Positions 8,674 through 18,200 of a stretch of DNA of 64,000 bases are shown piece by piece; the first letter of the stretch is position 1; each line of letters begins with the position of its first letter. The DNA comes from Dokdonella immobilis (GTDB lineage: Bacteria > Pseudomonadota > Gammaproteobacteria > Xanthomonadales > Rhodanobacteraceae), in assembly GCF_900115085.1 (NCBI RefSeq), contig NZ_FOVF01000001.1:271534-335533 (forward strand). Reading direction: 5' to 3'. Under the pieces are notes generated by a model. That model searched no databases and was not told the DNA's origin. It worked only from the letters and a program-made list of their open reading frames with translations. The translations under genes and the position numbers were made by a program.

Positions 8674-9507
8674 CTAGTGGGAGAACAGCACCGGGAACGG
8701 CGACTGCCAGAACAGTCCGTGGGTGACGCCGCCGAAGACGTGTTCGCGCAAGCGCGAGTGGCTATAGCCGCCGGCGACCAGCAGGTCCGCACCGGATTCG
8801 CCGACGAAGCGCATGATCGCCTGCGCGGTCGTCGCGCCCATCGATGGAAGCGCGACCACATTGGCGTGTACACCGTGCCGGGCCAGATGGGTGGCGATAT
8901 CCGCACCGGGCGCTTCGCCATGATGGGCGTCGTCGACCTTCGGATCGACCACGATCACGTCGACCCGCGCCGCCCGTTGCAGGATCGGCAGCGCATCGTG
9001 GACGGCGCGCGTCGCTTCGCGGGTCGGTTGCCAGGCCACCACGACCTGCCTGAACGACGATCGTGCTTCGTGCTTGGGCGGCAACACCAGAACCGGCCGG
9101 CCTGACCCGGTCAGCAGGTCGGCAAACGTCGCATTCGCGTAGTCGGCCCGATCGACCGCACCCGGGACGATCGTCAGATCGGCGTGCCGGGCATGCATGA
9201 CGGCCACGTCGAACGTGGGCAACATCGGGGATTCGACGCATCGAACCTCCCAGCTGATGTCCATCGGACGGAGTCGTTCGCGCATCCGTTGCGCCAGCGC
9301 CTCGCCACGTGCCCGCTCCATCTCATGCAGTTGATTGTAGATTTCGGCCGGGAAACTCGTCATCTCGAAGCCGAAGGGTATCGACAGGGCGACGGTCACC
9401 AATGCGCTGAGATGCGCGTCATGCTCGCGTGCCAACGCGATGCCGTATGCAAGCGTGAGATCATCCGCGGCGGTGTTCGCCAGGGGAACCAGGATGTCCT
9501 TGTACAT
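8674..9507 (-). CDS. Tandem-domain universal stress protein
   Basis: A 277-residue cytosolic protein with two UspA domains. The first (residues 1-140, starting MYKDILVPLANT) has lost the nucleotide-binding glycine motif. The second (150-277) ends in LLVAGGYSHSRLREHVFGGVT, the G-x2-G-x9-G-[ST] type motif that binds ATP in UspA relatives. Tandem Usp proteins of this kind are often induced by low oxygen or stress. The start at 9507 follows GAGG with 8-nt spacing, and the longer frame to 9543 lacks homology. An FNR/ANR-like palindrome lies 63-76 bp upstream. The TAG stop is part of the CTAG target duplication of the neighbouring MITE. Confidence 0.88.
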   Translation of the reverse strand: MYKDILVPLANTAADDLTLAYGIALAREHDAHLSALVTVALSIPFGFEMTSFPAEIYNQLHEMERARGEALAQRMRERLRPMDISWEVRCVESPMLPTFDVAVMHARHADLTIVPGAVDRADYANATFADLLTGSGRPVLVLPPKHEARSSFRQVVVAWQPTREATRAVHDALPILQRAARVDVIVVDPKVDDAHHGEAPGADIATHLARHGVHANVVALPSMGATTAQAIMRFVGESGADLLVAGGYSHSRLREHVFGGVTHGLFWQSPFPVLFSH

Positions 9508-9569
9508 TCGATGATCCTCACGATTGCCATTGTCCCCCAGCATTGGAGCGCGAAACGGGGCCGTCCAGC

Positions 9570-9583
9570 TTGACCTGGGTCAA
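9570..9583. promoter_or_regulatory. FNR/ANR-like box upstream of the stress gene
   Basis: TTGACCTGGGTCAA is a perfect-arm palindrome around TG. It is close to the FNR/ANR/DNR consensus TTGAT-N4-ATCAA. It lies about 63-76 bp upstream of the universal stress gene start, where an activator site centred near -41 of a transcript would be expected. This suggests oxygen-dependent induction. Confidence 0.6.
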
Positions 9584-9698
9584 GCAATCCGGTCGTTGCC
9601 GCTGGCGGCGCACGGGCCGCCTGCGGGAGTGGTGCGCAGCGGGCAGCAACGACGGACCACGCATCGCGAATGCCCGGGTCGTGGGGAGAAGCATTGCC

Positions 9699-10901
9699 TC
9701 AGCGGCGGGCCTGCGATCGGCTCGCGGAAGACCGTTTTCCGGATCGGCCCTGTCCGGCCGCCCTGGCCATGCACGACTGGTAGTGCTGGTCGACACGCTC
9801 AGCGAACCATCGCGTCGTCAGTTTGCGCGTGATCTTCGGGCTTTCGAGGTGGATGCGCGGAACGAGCGCCCGCGCCAGGAAGCCTTTTTCCATTTGCTCC
9901 GCGAGCGCGAAGACCCTGCGGTATGTCCGCGAGTCGCCGAATTCGGGGCGGTCGCCCATTTCGAGGTCACGACGGATCTGCGCGTCGCTGAGTTCGAGAT
10001 CATCCCCCAGCGCGCGCACGGCAAGTTCGGTAGCGCCCACCGGTGTGGACGAATTCTCGCGGCCGTGCCGGATCAGGTCGCCGTCCAGCGCAAGCGGGAT
10101 GCCGGAAGCGCGACTGACTGCAGCCTGGAATGCGGCATTCCGGCTGGCATACCGGCCGGCATTGAAATCGGCGAATCGATACAGCGGCTGTTCGTAGCGG
10201 GCCGGATAGGCAAGCAGATGGGCAATGCCGAAATACAGTCCGCCGCGTCGCGTGAATACCTCATGCCGGATCGAGTCGTCGATCGGATACGGATAGGAGT
10301 GTTCGCCTGCGTACGCCTCGGAAAACGCCACGCTGACCTGCATCGGTCCGCCGGTACGGACCGGGTTGGCATCGCCGAACAGGCGCCTGCCAAGCGGCAC
10401 GCTGCCGATCACGTCCTCGTAGATGCGGCTCAGTTCTCGTTCGCTGCGGACCGCAGCGATGCGTTCGTCATAGCGCCGGCCATCGGGCGACTTGAGGCGC
10501 AGTGCCGCGCTTACCGCGAACTTCGGGATGTGCAGGTCGCCGGCACGCCGATCGATCTCGGCACCCGCTATGGCCGCCAGGCCAGGCACGACTGGATCCG
10601 CGTGAAACGATGACTCCTGCGCGATCACGGCCAGGGCAGCGCAAAGGTTCGAGTCATCGGGAGCAAGGCGCAGCGCGGAAAACGCGGCGTAGATGTCGGT
10701 TGCCCAGCCCTGCGCGTCGCGCGTACCGAAAGGCAGCAGGCGCACGATCTGCGCGCGCACCTCCTCCGGGTGCCGCACATTTCGCTGCGGTCCGCTTGGC
10801 GTAGCGCAGCCGCCAAGCACGGCGAGCAGCATGGCCACGATGCCCAGTCGATGGTTGCGCTTCACGACATCGCGACGGTCCTGCCGGGTGTCCAGACTCA
10901 T
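9699..10901 (-). CDS. DUF1615 family lipoprotein
   Basis: A 400-residue outer-membrane or periplasmic lipoprotein. The signal segment LGIVAMLLAVLGGC ends in a lipobox with the modified Cys at about residue 32. The rest matches the DUF1615 family (VIAQESSFHADPVVPGL, DVIGSVPLGRRLFGDANPVRTGGPMQVSVAF, GLYFGIAHLL). The QESSFHAD string has the look of a lysozyme/transglycosylase catalytic Glu region, so a murein-acting role is possible but unproven. The C-terminus is a basic, low-complexity tail (RSGKRSSASRSQARR). The gene stands alone, with the stress gene about 190 bp downstream. Confidence 0.8.
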   Translation of the reverse strand: MSLDTRQDRRDVVKRNHRLGIVAMLLAVLGGCATPSGPQRNVRHPEEVRAQIVRLLPFGTRDAQGWATDIYAAFSALRLAPDDSNLCAALAVIAQESSFHADPVVPGLAAIAGAEIDRRAGDLHIPKFAVSAALRLKSPDGRRYDERIAAVRSERELSRIYEDVIGSVPLGRRLFGDANPVRTGGPMQVSVAFSEAYAGEHSYPYPIDDSIRHEVFTRRGGLYFGIAHLLAYPARYEQPLYRFADFNAGRYASRNAAFQAAVSRASGIPLALDGDLIRHGRENSSTPVGATELAVRALGDDLELSDAQIRRDLEMGDRPEFGDSRTYRRVFALAEQMEKGFLARALVPRIHLESPKITRKLTTRWFAERVDQHYQSCMARAAGQGRSGKRSSASRSQARR

Positions 10902-11324
10902 GCACCAGTCTCGTTACGATCAAGCCTGACAACATGGGGGCCGAATGCGCGTGCGCAATCCAGCAGTTGCTGTGTCGACCCGGATTGAGCCGAAAATCGA
11001 CGCGGCAATCCGGAATGCGTCATCTCCCGACGGGTCGCAACAGGCCTGGTTCGGCGCCGTCAGCGAAATCATCGGCAATCAGGCCCTCGCGGGAACCGGC
11101 TGGCCCGAGCGAGGGCGCGACAGCCATACGCATGGCATGCCCACGTTCACGGTGTATTTGCGCCTACGTTCAACCCGGTCTGCAGCGGCTGCAATCAGGA
11201 GCGCCTGATCCAGGCCTGAGACCGATCTGTCCATCGGCGGAGGGCCGCCACGAAGCTGCGCCTGGAACCGGATGGCCTGGGCCGCCTGCTTCCGGCCGGG
11301 ACAGGAATTCCCGGACTGCCAAGA
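10902..11324. other. Gene-free stretch
   Basis: 423 bp between the DUF1615 gene and the histidine kinase, containing the promoter side of the former and the 3' side of the latter. A plus-strand ORF at 10945-11208 has no ribosome site or recognisable product. No repeat or terminator with a T-run is evident. Confidence 0.4.
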
Positions 11325-12350
11325 CTATTCGGACCGCAGGGCCGAGTCGTCCTCTCCATGCGATGCGCCGGGCAAGCTTCGGGGAAGCTGCACCACAAAC
11401 TCACTTCCGCCCCCGGGACGCCCGCGGCAGTGGACGTCGCCGCCGTGGTGTCGGGCGATCTGCCTCACCAGGGACAAGCCGAGGCCGCTTCCGATGTTTT
11501 CCTCGGCCGTTCCGGCCCGGAAGAACGGTTCGAAGACGCGCTCGCGATCGGCCTCGTCGACGCCGGGGCCAGCATCAGTGATACGCAGTTGCAACGATTC
11601 CCCATCGACGCAGAGGTGAACTGAAATCGGTGGTGCGCCGTGCCTGTGCGCATTCTCGAGCAGGTTGCGCACGAGGCGACGCAACAAGCGCTGGTTGCCC
11701 TGCAACCACTGCGCATGCCTGCCCCCATCGCTGATGGGATAGTCGAGATCGACCTGCCCGAAGCGGGCGCACTCCTCGGCGACCAGCGCTAGCAGATCGA
11801 GTTCTTCGACGGCACCGTCGGTGGCCGGCAAGGCCTCCAGCCGGCTGGCCAGGAGGATTTCCTCGATCAGGTCGTCCAGTTCGCGCAGGTCGAGGGCGAG
11901 TCCGGACCGGCGCTGGTCGTCCGCGGAACCGAGCAGCTCGATGCCCATGCGAATCCGCGTCAGCGGTGTTCTCAGTTCGTGGCTGGCATTGGCCAGCAGG
12001 CGCTTGTGCGCGGCGACCAAGGTTTCGATGCGGTCGGCGGCGAGATTGAATCCCTCCGCGAGTTCGGCAATTTCGTCCCCGCCCTCGACGACGGCTCGCA
12101 CGCCCAGCTCGCCCCGTCCGAATGCAGCGACGGACTGCTGCAGGCGTGACAGGCGACGGGTCAATCGGCGCACGAACGGATACGAACCGAGGCCGATGAA
12201 CATCGCCATGAGCACGAACAGGAGTGCCCAAAGCGGCAAGGGCAGCGGCTCGGCCATCGTGTGACGCATGGTCACGCCGACGATGGCGAACAGGATCAGT
12301 GCAGCGACGAGGACCAGATAGAAGCGGCGGAAAAGCGGAAACCGGCGCAT
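11325..12350 (-). CDS. Sensor histidine kinase with minimal periplasmic loop
   Basis: A 341-residue inner-membrane kinase. Two transmembrane helices (about 11-28 and 40-58) enclose only about a dozen periplasmic residues. A HAMP domain (60-110) is followed by the dimerisation box NASHELRTPL with phospho-acceptor His124, the N box NLLENAHRHGA, and G boxes DAGPGVDE and GSGLGLSLV. It would phosphorylate the OmpR-type regulator encoded 7 bp upstream (12358-13062). The ATG at 12350 follows AGGA; the longer frame to 12383 would overlap the regulator gene. The three-gene order Spy-like protein, regulator, kinase resembles the cpxP-cpxR-cpxA stress circuit, but the lack of a sensor domain is unlike CpxA. 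Confidence 0.9.
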   Translation of the reverse strand: MRRFPLFRRFYLVLVAALILFAIVGVTMRHTMAEPLPLPLWALLFVLMAMFIGLGSYPFVRRLTRRLSRLQQSVAAFGRGELGVRAVVEGGDEIAELAEGFNLAADRIETLVAAHKRLLANASHELRTPLTRIRMGIELLGSADDQRRSGLALDLRELDDLIEEILLASRLEALPATDGAVEELDLLALVAEECARFGQVDLDYPISDGGRHAQWLQGNQRLLRRLVRNLLENAHRHGAPPISVHLCVDGESLQLRITDAGPGVDEADRERVFEPFFRAGTAEENIGSGLGLSLVRQIARHHGGDVHCRGRPGGGSEFVVQLPRSLPGASHGEDDSALRSE

Positions 12351-12357
12351 GGAAGGC

Positions 12358-13062
12358 TCAGTCCTGCGTTCTGGCAAAGACATAGCCGGCGCCGCGCAGG
12401 GTCAGGATCCGCCGCGGCCGTTTTGGATCGTCCTCGATGACTGCCCGAAGTTTGGAGACGTGCACGTCGATCGAGCGGTCGAAACCCTCCGCCCTTGAGC
12501 CGCTCAGCGCATCGAGCAGCCAGTCCCGGCTGAGCACCCGGCCGGCGTTCCGGGCGAGCAGCCTGAGCAGGGCGAACTGATGCGCGGTCAAGCTTCGGGT
12601 TTCGCCACCCAGCCGCACCTGGTAGGTATCGCAGTCGATCTCGAGACGGCCGAAGCGCAGTATCGCCTCCCCGCCTCCGACCTGCCCCCGTTCCGAACGC
12701 CGAAGGATTGCGCGCAGGCGGGCCAGCAATTCGCGCGGCTCGAACGGCTTTGGCAGATAGTCGTCGGCGCCCAGCTCCAGTCCGACGATGCGGTCGGCGG
12801 CATCGCCACGGGCCGTCAGCATGATGATCGGCAGGGCGCTGAGTCCGGACTGCATGCGGATCTCGCGACACAGGTCCAGCCCGTCGATATCCGGTAGGGT
12901 CAGGTCGAGCACCAGAGCCTCGATACCGCCAGATTTGAGCCGTTCCAGGGCGCGACGCCCGAGGGTCTCGCTGTGTACGGGAAAACCCGCCTGGCCGAGA
13001 TATTCGGCAATCATCCCGGCCAGGCGCCGGTCATCCTCGAGCAGCAGAACTTGAACCGTCAT
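12358..13062 (-). CDS. OmpR/PhoB-family response regulator
   Basis: A 234-residue two-domain regulator. The receiver (1-120) has the acidic pair LLEDD, phospho-acceptor Asp53 in LVLDLTLPDIDGLD, Thr in IMLTARGD and Lys in YLPKPFEPREL. The C-terminal winged helix (130-230) has SLTAHQFALLRLLARNAGRVLSRDWLL and SIDVHVSKLRAVIEDDPKRPRRILTLRGAGYVF. It follows the Spy-like gene by 41 bp and precedes its kinase by 7 bp, so the three are probably one operon. The start at 13062 is fixed by the conserved N-terminus; the upstream frame is antisense of nothing conserved. The ribosome site is weak. Confidence 0.92.
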   Translation of the reverse strand: MTVQVLLLEDDRRLAGMIAEYLGQAGFPVHSETLGRRALERLKSGGIEALVLDLTLPDIDGLDLCREIRMQSGLSALPIIMLTARGDAADRIVGLELGADDYLPKPFEPRELLARLRAILRRSERGQVGGGEAILRFGRLEIDCDTYQVRLGGETRSLTAHQFALLRLLARNAGRVLSRDWLLDALSGSRAEGFDRSIDVHVSKLRAVIEDDPKRPRRILTLRGAGYVFARTQD

Positions 13063-13103
13063 TGCGGACCCAACTGACGCCTGCGGCAGGCGCGCACCCC
13101 AGC

Positions 13104-13583
13104 TTACTGCTCCGCGTGACCCTTGCGCGAGAACATCTGGCGCTGCTCGGGCGACAGGGCGGCGGCGGCATCGGCGAGAAACTGCATGTAGCGGATCGCA
13201 CTCGCCTCGATCGCACTGGCCTGCCCGGCCTGGATGCGCGCAAAGCCGGCGCGATCGAAGTTGGCAGCCGTCAGACTGTCGTGCAACTGCTCCTGACCGT
13301 GCTGAAATGAAGCCGACATGGCATCCAGGTCGTTCGCCGCCTCGTCGCTGATTGCCGTTACCGGGCAATCGACCGTGGCATTGATCGTGGCGCAGACATG
13401 CTCCCCGAGCTCGCGCGCCCGTTGCGCCAGTTCCTCGGGGCTGCCAGTCGTGGAATGCCGGCCGTGCGCGCGCATGCCATGCCGGTCCATGTGGCCAGCA
13501 TGCGCATAGAGTCCAGCTCCACCAACACCCATCAGCGCACCGACGAGCAGGCCCACGGAAAGCTTCTTGTCGACGAATTTCAT
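13104..13583 (-). CDS. Spy/CpxP-like periplasmic protein
   Basis: A 159-residue protein with an N-terminal signal/anchor (LSVGLLVGALMGVGGAGLYA), a His-rich stretch (HAGHMDRHGMRAHGRH) and a helical body. It ends in ALSPEQRQMFSRKG, which matches the LTxxQ motif of the Spy/CpxP family. Spy and CpxP are periplasmic chaperone-like proteins, and relatives sense heavy metals; the His cluster would allow metal binding. The start at 13583 is supported by GGAG 9 bases upstream. It is the first gene of a probable operon with the regulator and kinase and is likely their target and modulator, by analogy with CpxP. Confidence 0.72.
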   Translation of the reverse strand: MKFVDKKLSVGLLVGALMGVGGAGLYAHAGHMDRHGMRAHGRHSTTGSPEELAQRARELGEHVCATINATVDCPVTAISDEAANDLDAMSASFQHGQEQLHDSLTAANFDRAGFARIQAGQASAIEASAIRYMQFLADAAAALSPEQRQMFSRKGHAEQ

Positions 13584-14099
13584 GATCAACGACTCCACGA
13601 GTTGGGATGAATTGCGGAACCCACTGTGGACGCAGCCGATTAGCGCTTGATGTGGCTACTGTTAAGAACTGCGAAGCGCGGCGATCTGCCGATGGCTTCT
13701 GTCACCGGCCGGAAAACGTATCGTGGCGGAGGCCGAGGAAGATCCCTTGCAGTTCTTGTCTGCCGGGCAGCCGCCGGCCATGCGACATTTGTGATGGCGC
13801 CGTTGCCCGTTCCATCCACGAAGATCCAGCGCCTTGCATGGCCGTTGCGTGCCCTTGCAGCGCGCAGGCTAGCAGGTTCGGTCAAGGTAGTTTGACTTGA
13901 CCCCGATGTTCGCCCCAGAGCGATAAACACGGGTGTCGACGTCCACTGGCTGTCAGAGAGCCCGTGGCACGGATGCCGTCTGCTTGGCCGCGTTGCCGGG
14001 AACACGTGTTTCGGCTGCGAGCGCGCGGAACCGCGCCATTCAGCAACCAAGATCCGACTGCCGCCGCGAATGTATTTGTCCACGAAAGGAGAAACTCCG
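13584..14099. other. Divergent gene-free region
   Basis: 516 bp between the Spy-like operon (minus) and the Sel1 gene (plus). Promoters for both should lie here. ORFs such as 14083-13640 on the minus strand have no ribosome site and an Arg/Ser-rich composition typical of non-coding frames. I see no repeat or RNA gene. Confidence 0.4.
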
Positions 14100-14945
14100 A
14101 TGAGCGCTCTATCAAGGCTTCATGCCGGAATGTTCACGATACTGCTCTACCCTGCCAGCCCGGTATTCGCGCAAACGGGCCCTGGGACGGAGGTACCGGC
14201 CAGCATGCCCGCCGCGGGCAACGCCGATTCATCCGGAGTCGTTCAGACAAATGACGGCAATGAAACGCCCGACAGCGCCCGTCCGGGACTCTACTTCTTC
14301 AACAAGGCAGCCAAGGCGTTCGAGAAGGGTCAGTACACTTTCGCGATCGAGATGTACCAGGTCGCTGCTTCCTACGCGTACAAACCCGCGCAGTTCAACC
14401 TCGCGGTCATGTATGCCCAGGGCCAGGGCGTCGCAGCCGACTTGCCCCGGGCCCTGGCTTGGGCGGCCTTGGCCGCCGAACGCAGCGACAAACACTATGT
14501 CGCGGCACGCAACGCCATTTCCGCGGCACTGACGCCAGAACAGGTCGACGAGGCCGAGCAGGTGCTCAAGGAACTGATGCCGATGTACGCGGATGAAAGC
14601 GCGATGAAACGCGCCAGATCGCGATGGAAGGAGGCCAAGCTTGGTGCAACCGGATCCCGCCTGGGATTCATCGGTGGGCTCAAGGTGGGAGATCCCGGGA
14701 ATATTCGCGGCACATCGCAGAAGCACGAGATCACCGACCAGACGTCGGCCAGCGTCGGAACGACGGTCTCGGACGTGCTTGGAGGCAAACAGATCGACGG
14801 CTCGATCGTCTATCGCGAGCTGCGGGAAGCCGACTCCCCCTATGATCCAAAGCTCGAGGAACAGACTGGCGTCGTAAAGGTCGGCGACCTCGAGGCCAAG
14901 CCCGAAGCCACGCCGGTGTCGACTGCGGAACCCGCACAGCACTGA
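14100..14945 (+). CDS. Exported Sel1-repeat protein
   Basis: A 281-residue protein with a signal peptide (MFTILLYPASPVFAQ) and a central pair of Sel1-like helical repeats (YFFNKAAKAFEKGQYTFAIE, PAQFNLAVMYAQGQGVAADLPRALAWAALAAE). Sel1 repeats are TPR-like scaffolds for protein contacts. The C-terminal third (about 180-281) has no family I recognise and is acidic and Pro-rich at the end. The start at 14100 has an excellent AAAGGAG; the frame opens earlier without one. It is not linked to a neighbour. A periplasmic scaffolding role is inferred only from the repeats. Confidence 0.75.
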   Translation: MSALSRLHAGMFTILLYPASPVFAQTGPGTEVPASMPAAGNADSSGVVQTNDGNETPDSARPGLYFFNKAAKAFEKGQYTFAIEMYQVAASYAYKPAQFNLAVMYAQGQGVAADLPRALAWAALAAERSDKHYVAARNAISAALTPEQVDEAEQVLKELMPMYADESAMKRARSRWKEAKLGATGSRLGFIGGLKVGDPGNIRGTSQKHEITDQTSASVGTTVSDVLGGKQIDGSIVYRELREADSPYDPKLEEQTGVVKVGDLEAKPEATPVSTAEPAQH

Positions 14946-15209
14946 GCACCCGCCATTTCGGTATCCGAGCATCGGTATCGCCGGCCGAGGCATCGGGAAT
15001 GCGCCAAATAACGGTTGATGGGAGGGTGTGCCAACTGGCGCTCCTGCCACCGGCCGCCAAGCCCATGAAGTCCTTCTTCCAAAAACAGGTATGGCGTTCC
15101 TGGCGAGCCGGACTGCAAGAGCGAACGGGTCGGGCATCCTCGCGCATCCCATTCCGACACGCGCGGTCTCGCTTGTACCCCGTTGGCTCCTACCCGCTCG
15201 AACGTCGCG

Positions 15210-18200
15210 CTACCAGCGCAGGATCACATCACCGGAACCCGCCACCTTCCACGCACCCTGCAACCACTCACCGTCGAGGTACCGGTTGAGCTGCAGTTCG
15301 ATCGTGGCGCCATGCTGGCGTGCGTTGACCACGAGCAGCGCGTCGCTGCCGGGTGCCGCGGTCGTCTTGAGAATCTGCACGGGGTTGTTCTGACCCGCGC
15401 CCCTGAGACGCGACTCGATCTGCGCACGGCCCAGATGCGCGGCATGCTTCTCGAAAGCCACGACCATCACCGCCGATTCGAAGCCGTCGGCAAATATCAG
15501 GTCGCCAGAAGACTCGACCGCGCCGACATCGCAGGCTTGCGCAGGATTGCCATTGACCACGATACCGCGCGGGTTGCCGGTCTGGTCGATTCCGCTGCAA
15601 CCATTGAAGCGATCGATCAGCGGCGAATCAGCGAATGGCAGGTGGGTCAGGGTCAGGCCACCGTTGTCCGCAAGCGGACCAAGGCGCGGATCGATCACAC
15701 CGGCGCCGAGCGGATCACCGATCAAGTTGTTGTTGACGTCCGGGGTACCGATCGGCGCGCCGGCCAGACCCGAGCCTGTGTTGTCTCCAACGAGGCTGTT
15801 CACCAGGCCGAACGTGGGAACTTCGCTGCGGATATCTCGCGCAGGGCTGGCCGAGGAATCCGAATTGCGCGCAAGAACGGTCGCGGAGACATTCAGGCTA
15901 CCGCTGCCGCTGGAGAACAATCCGCCACCCGCCGGCGCAGGGCTGGACGCGCCGGTGCCTGCAGCGTTATCGATGATGCTGCTGCCCTCGATGCTGACCA
16001 CCGAAGTCGCATCCACGGAGACATGGACACCGCCGCCGAGACGCAAGCTGCTGTTCCCAGACACAGTTGAATCGAGCAATGAGAGCTCGGCATTGTTCGA
16101 ACCCGCGAGATACAGTCCACCGCTGCTCTGCCTCGACGAGTTGCCCGAAACTGTCATGCGTGAGAGGGTGACCGTGGCCTGGTCGGCGCTGATGAAGGCG
16201 CCGCCGCCACGAGTATTCGCAGTCAGCCCGCCCGGATCGCCGGCGGCCTGATTACCCGAGAGGGTCAGTTCCGAGATTGAAGATGAACCCGAGGTCTGGG
16301 ACAGATACAAGCCGCCTCCGCGGGCAGTGGAACTCGGTCCTGACGGCACATCTGCGCCAATGTTGTCCAGGATGCGCAGTCTGGAAAGATCGGTGACACC
16401 AGCACTGGCTTCGACGTACAGACCGGCTCCGCGACAATCGCTGCAGCGCAGGCTGTTTCCGGAAAATACCGAGTCATGAACATCCAGGCTGGTACCCTGA
16501 AGCAGTAGCGCAAGGCCGCCACCTCTCGAACTTCCGACATTGCCCTGAAATTCCGTATCGGCAATCTCGACGACGCTTCCGCTTCCGGCCTGGATCTCGG
16601 CACCGGCGGAGACATTCGCCTGATTTGAATTGAATGTGGCATTGCTCAAGGAAAAAGTAGAACTTCCCGGGGCTGCAGAGAAAAGCGCACCGCCGGTATT
16701 ATTGGCCGAATTCGAACTGAAGGAGATCGAATCGATCACCAGGTTTTCCCGATTCCTGAGTGCTCCGCCCGATTCCGATCCACTGACCGATCCGCCGATC
16801 AAGCTCATGCCCGACAACGCAACATCGAGGAGGCTCGCGTCGATGCCATCGTCGATCAGAAAATGCCGCGATGCCGAGTGGGCATCCAGGATAAGCAACG
16901 ACTGGCCGGGACCGATGATCGTTACCGGCGAGGCCACGAGGATCTGGCCCTTCGTCAATGTATTGGTTTGCGTGCTGGCAAAGACGCCCGCATCGAACGT
17001 GATCACCGATACATCCGGATCGCCGTTGGCGGCCATCACGGCGTCGCGCAAGGTACACTCGCCGACCGCCGCACCGCAGAAGCCGTCGCCAAGGTCGTCG
17101 TTGGCATTGACGACAAAGTCGGCACCCGCCTGCCCCGATTCCTGCACCTCGACCGCGCCGATATCACAAGCCGCACCGAAGGGACGCGATTCGCCGCGCT
17201 GATCCGTGCCACTGCACCCGGAGAAATGATCGATCGCCGGAGAACCGGGCAAGGGCAGGTGGGTCGGCGTCGACCCGCCGTGGTCACCGAGCGCACCGAG
17301 CCTGGGCCCGACCGACAACAAGGTGTTCGACACGGTATTGAGGGTGGCAGTGCCAGGATCCTCGATCAGCGAATCCGCAACAACGAAAGTGCCTTTCAGA
17401 TCCGCGCCACTGCTGTTGGCAACGATTGTGCCCATCAGGCTACCCGAGTTCGCATCGACCCCGGAGACCAGGCTGGTATTACCAGTGATCGTGCTGTTGG
17501 CCAGCGCCAGCGAGCCGCCCTTCGAGAGAATGGCGCCCCCGCTGCCGCTGCCGGTGGTCACGCCATTGCCGCTGATCGTGCTGTTGATGACGGTCGCGGC
17601 ATTGTCGCGCGTGTACAGGCCGCCTCCTTTGAACGCCGCCGTATTTCCGGACAACGTGCTGTCGATCAAGGTCACGTCGCGGAAGCGCGACCAGATTGCG
17701 CCGCCATCGGCCGCGGTCGTGTTGCCGACCAGATGGACCTGGTCCAGCGCGAGCTCGGCGACGCTGCGGATCGCTCCGCCGCGGCCGCCGGGATCAGGCG
17801 CGCTGCCGTCGCCATTGCCTCCGGTCAGGGTCAGGCCACTGATCGCGTTGACGCTGTCCAGTGCGGAGTTTGGCGACGCCAGATCGGCGAAGTGGAATAT
17901 CCGCGATTGTCCACCGGCATCGATGGTCAGCTGGCTGGCGCCCGGTCCACTGATAGTCGTAGACGATTTCACCGCCAGCTCACCGTTACTCAGGGTAAGC
18001 GTGCCGGGCGTCGCGAACACGGTCGGATCGAACGTGATGACCGATGCGTCGGAATTGCTCTCGGCGGCAAGCACCGCATCGCGCAAGGTGCATTCACCGA
18101 CTGCAACACCGCAGGATCCATTGCCGGCATCGTCCGCGGCATTGACCACGAAATCCGGACCGCCCTGCACGATCCCCGAATGTTGCGGAGCCGCGACACC

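Noticed and set aside
8078..8677. Plus-strand ORF through the end of the Asp-box gene and the MITE
   Set aside because: Out of frame with the real gene and runs through the element; no support.
13640..14083. Minus-strand 147-codon ORF in the gap
   Set aside because: No ribosome site, no homology, Arg/Ser-rich; probably non-coding.
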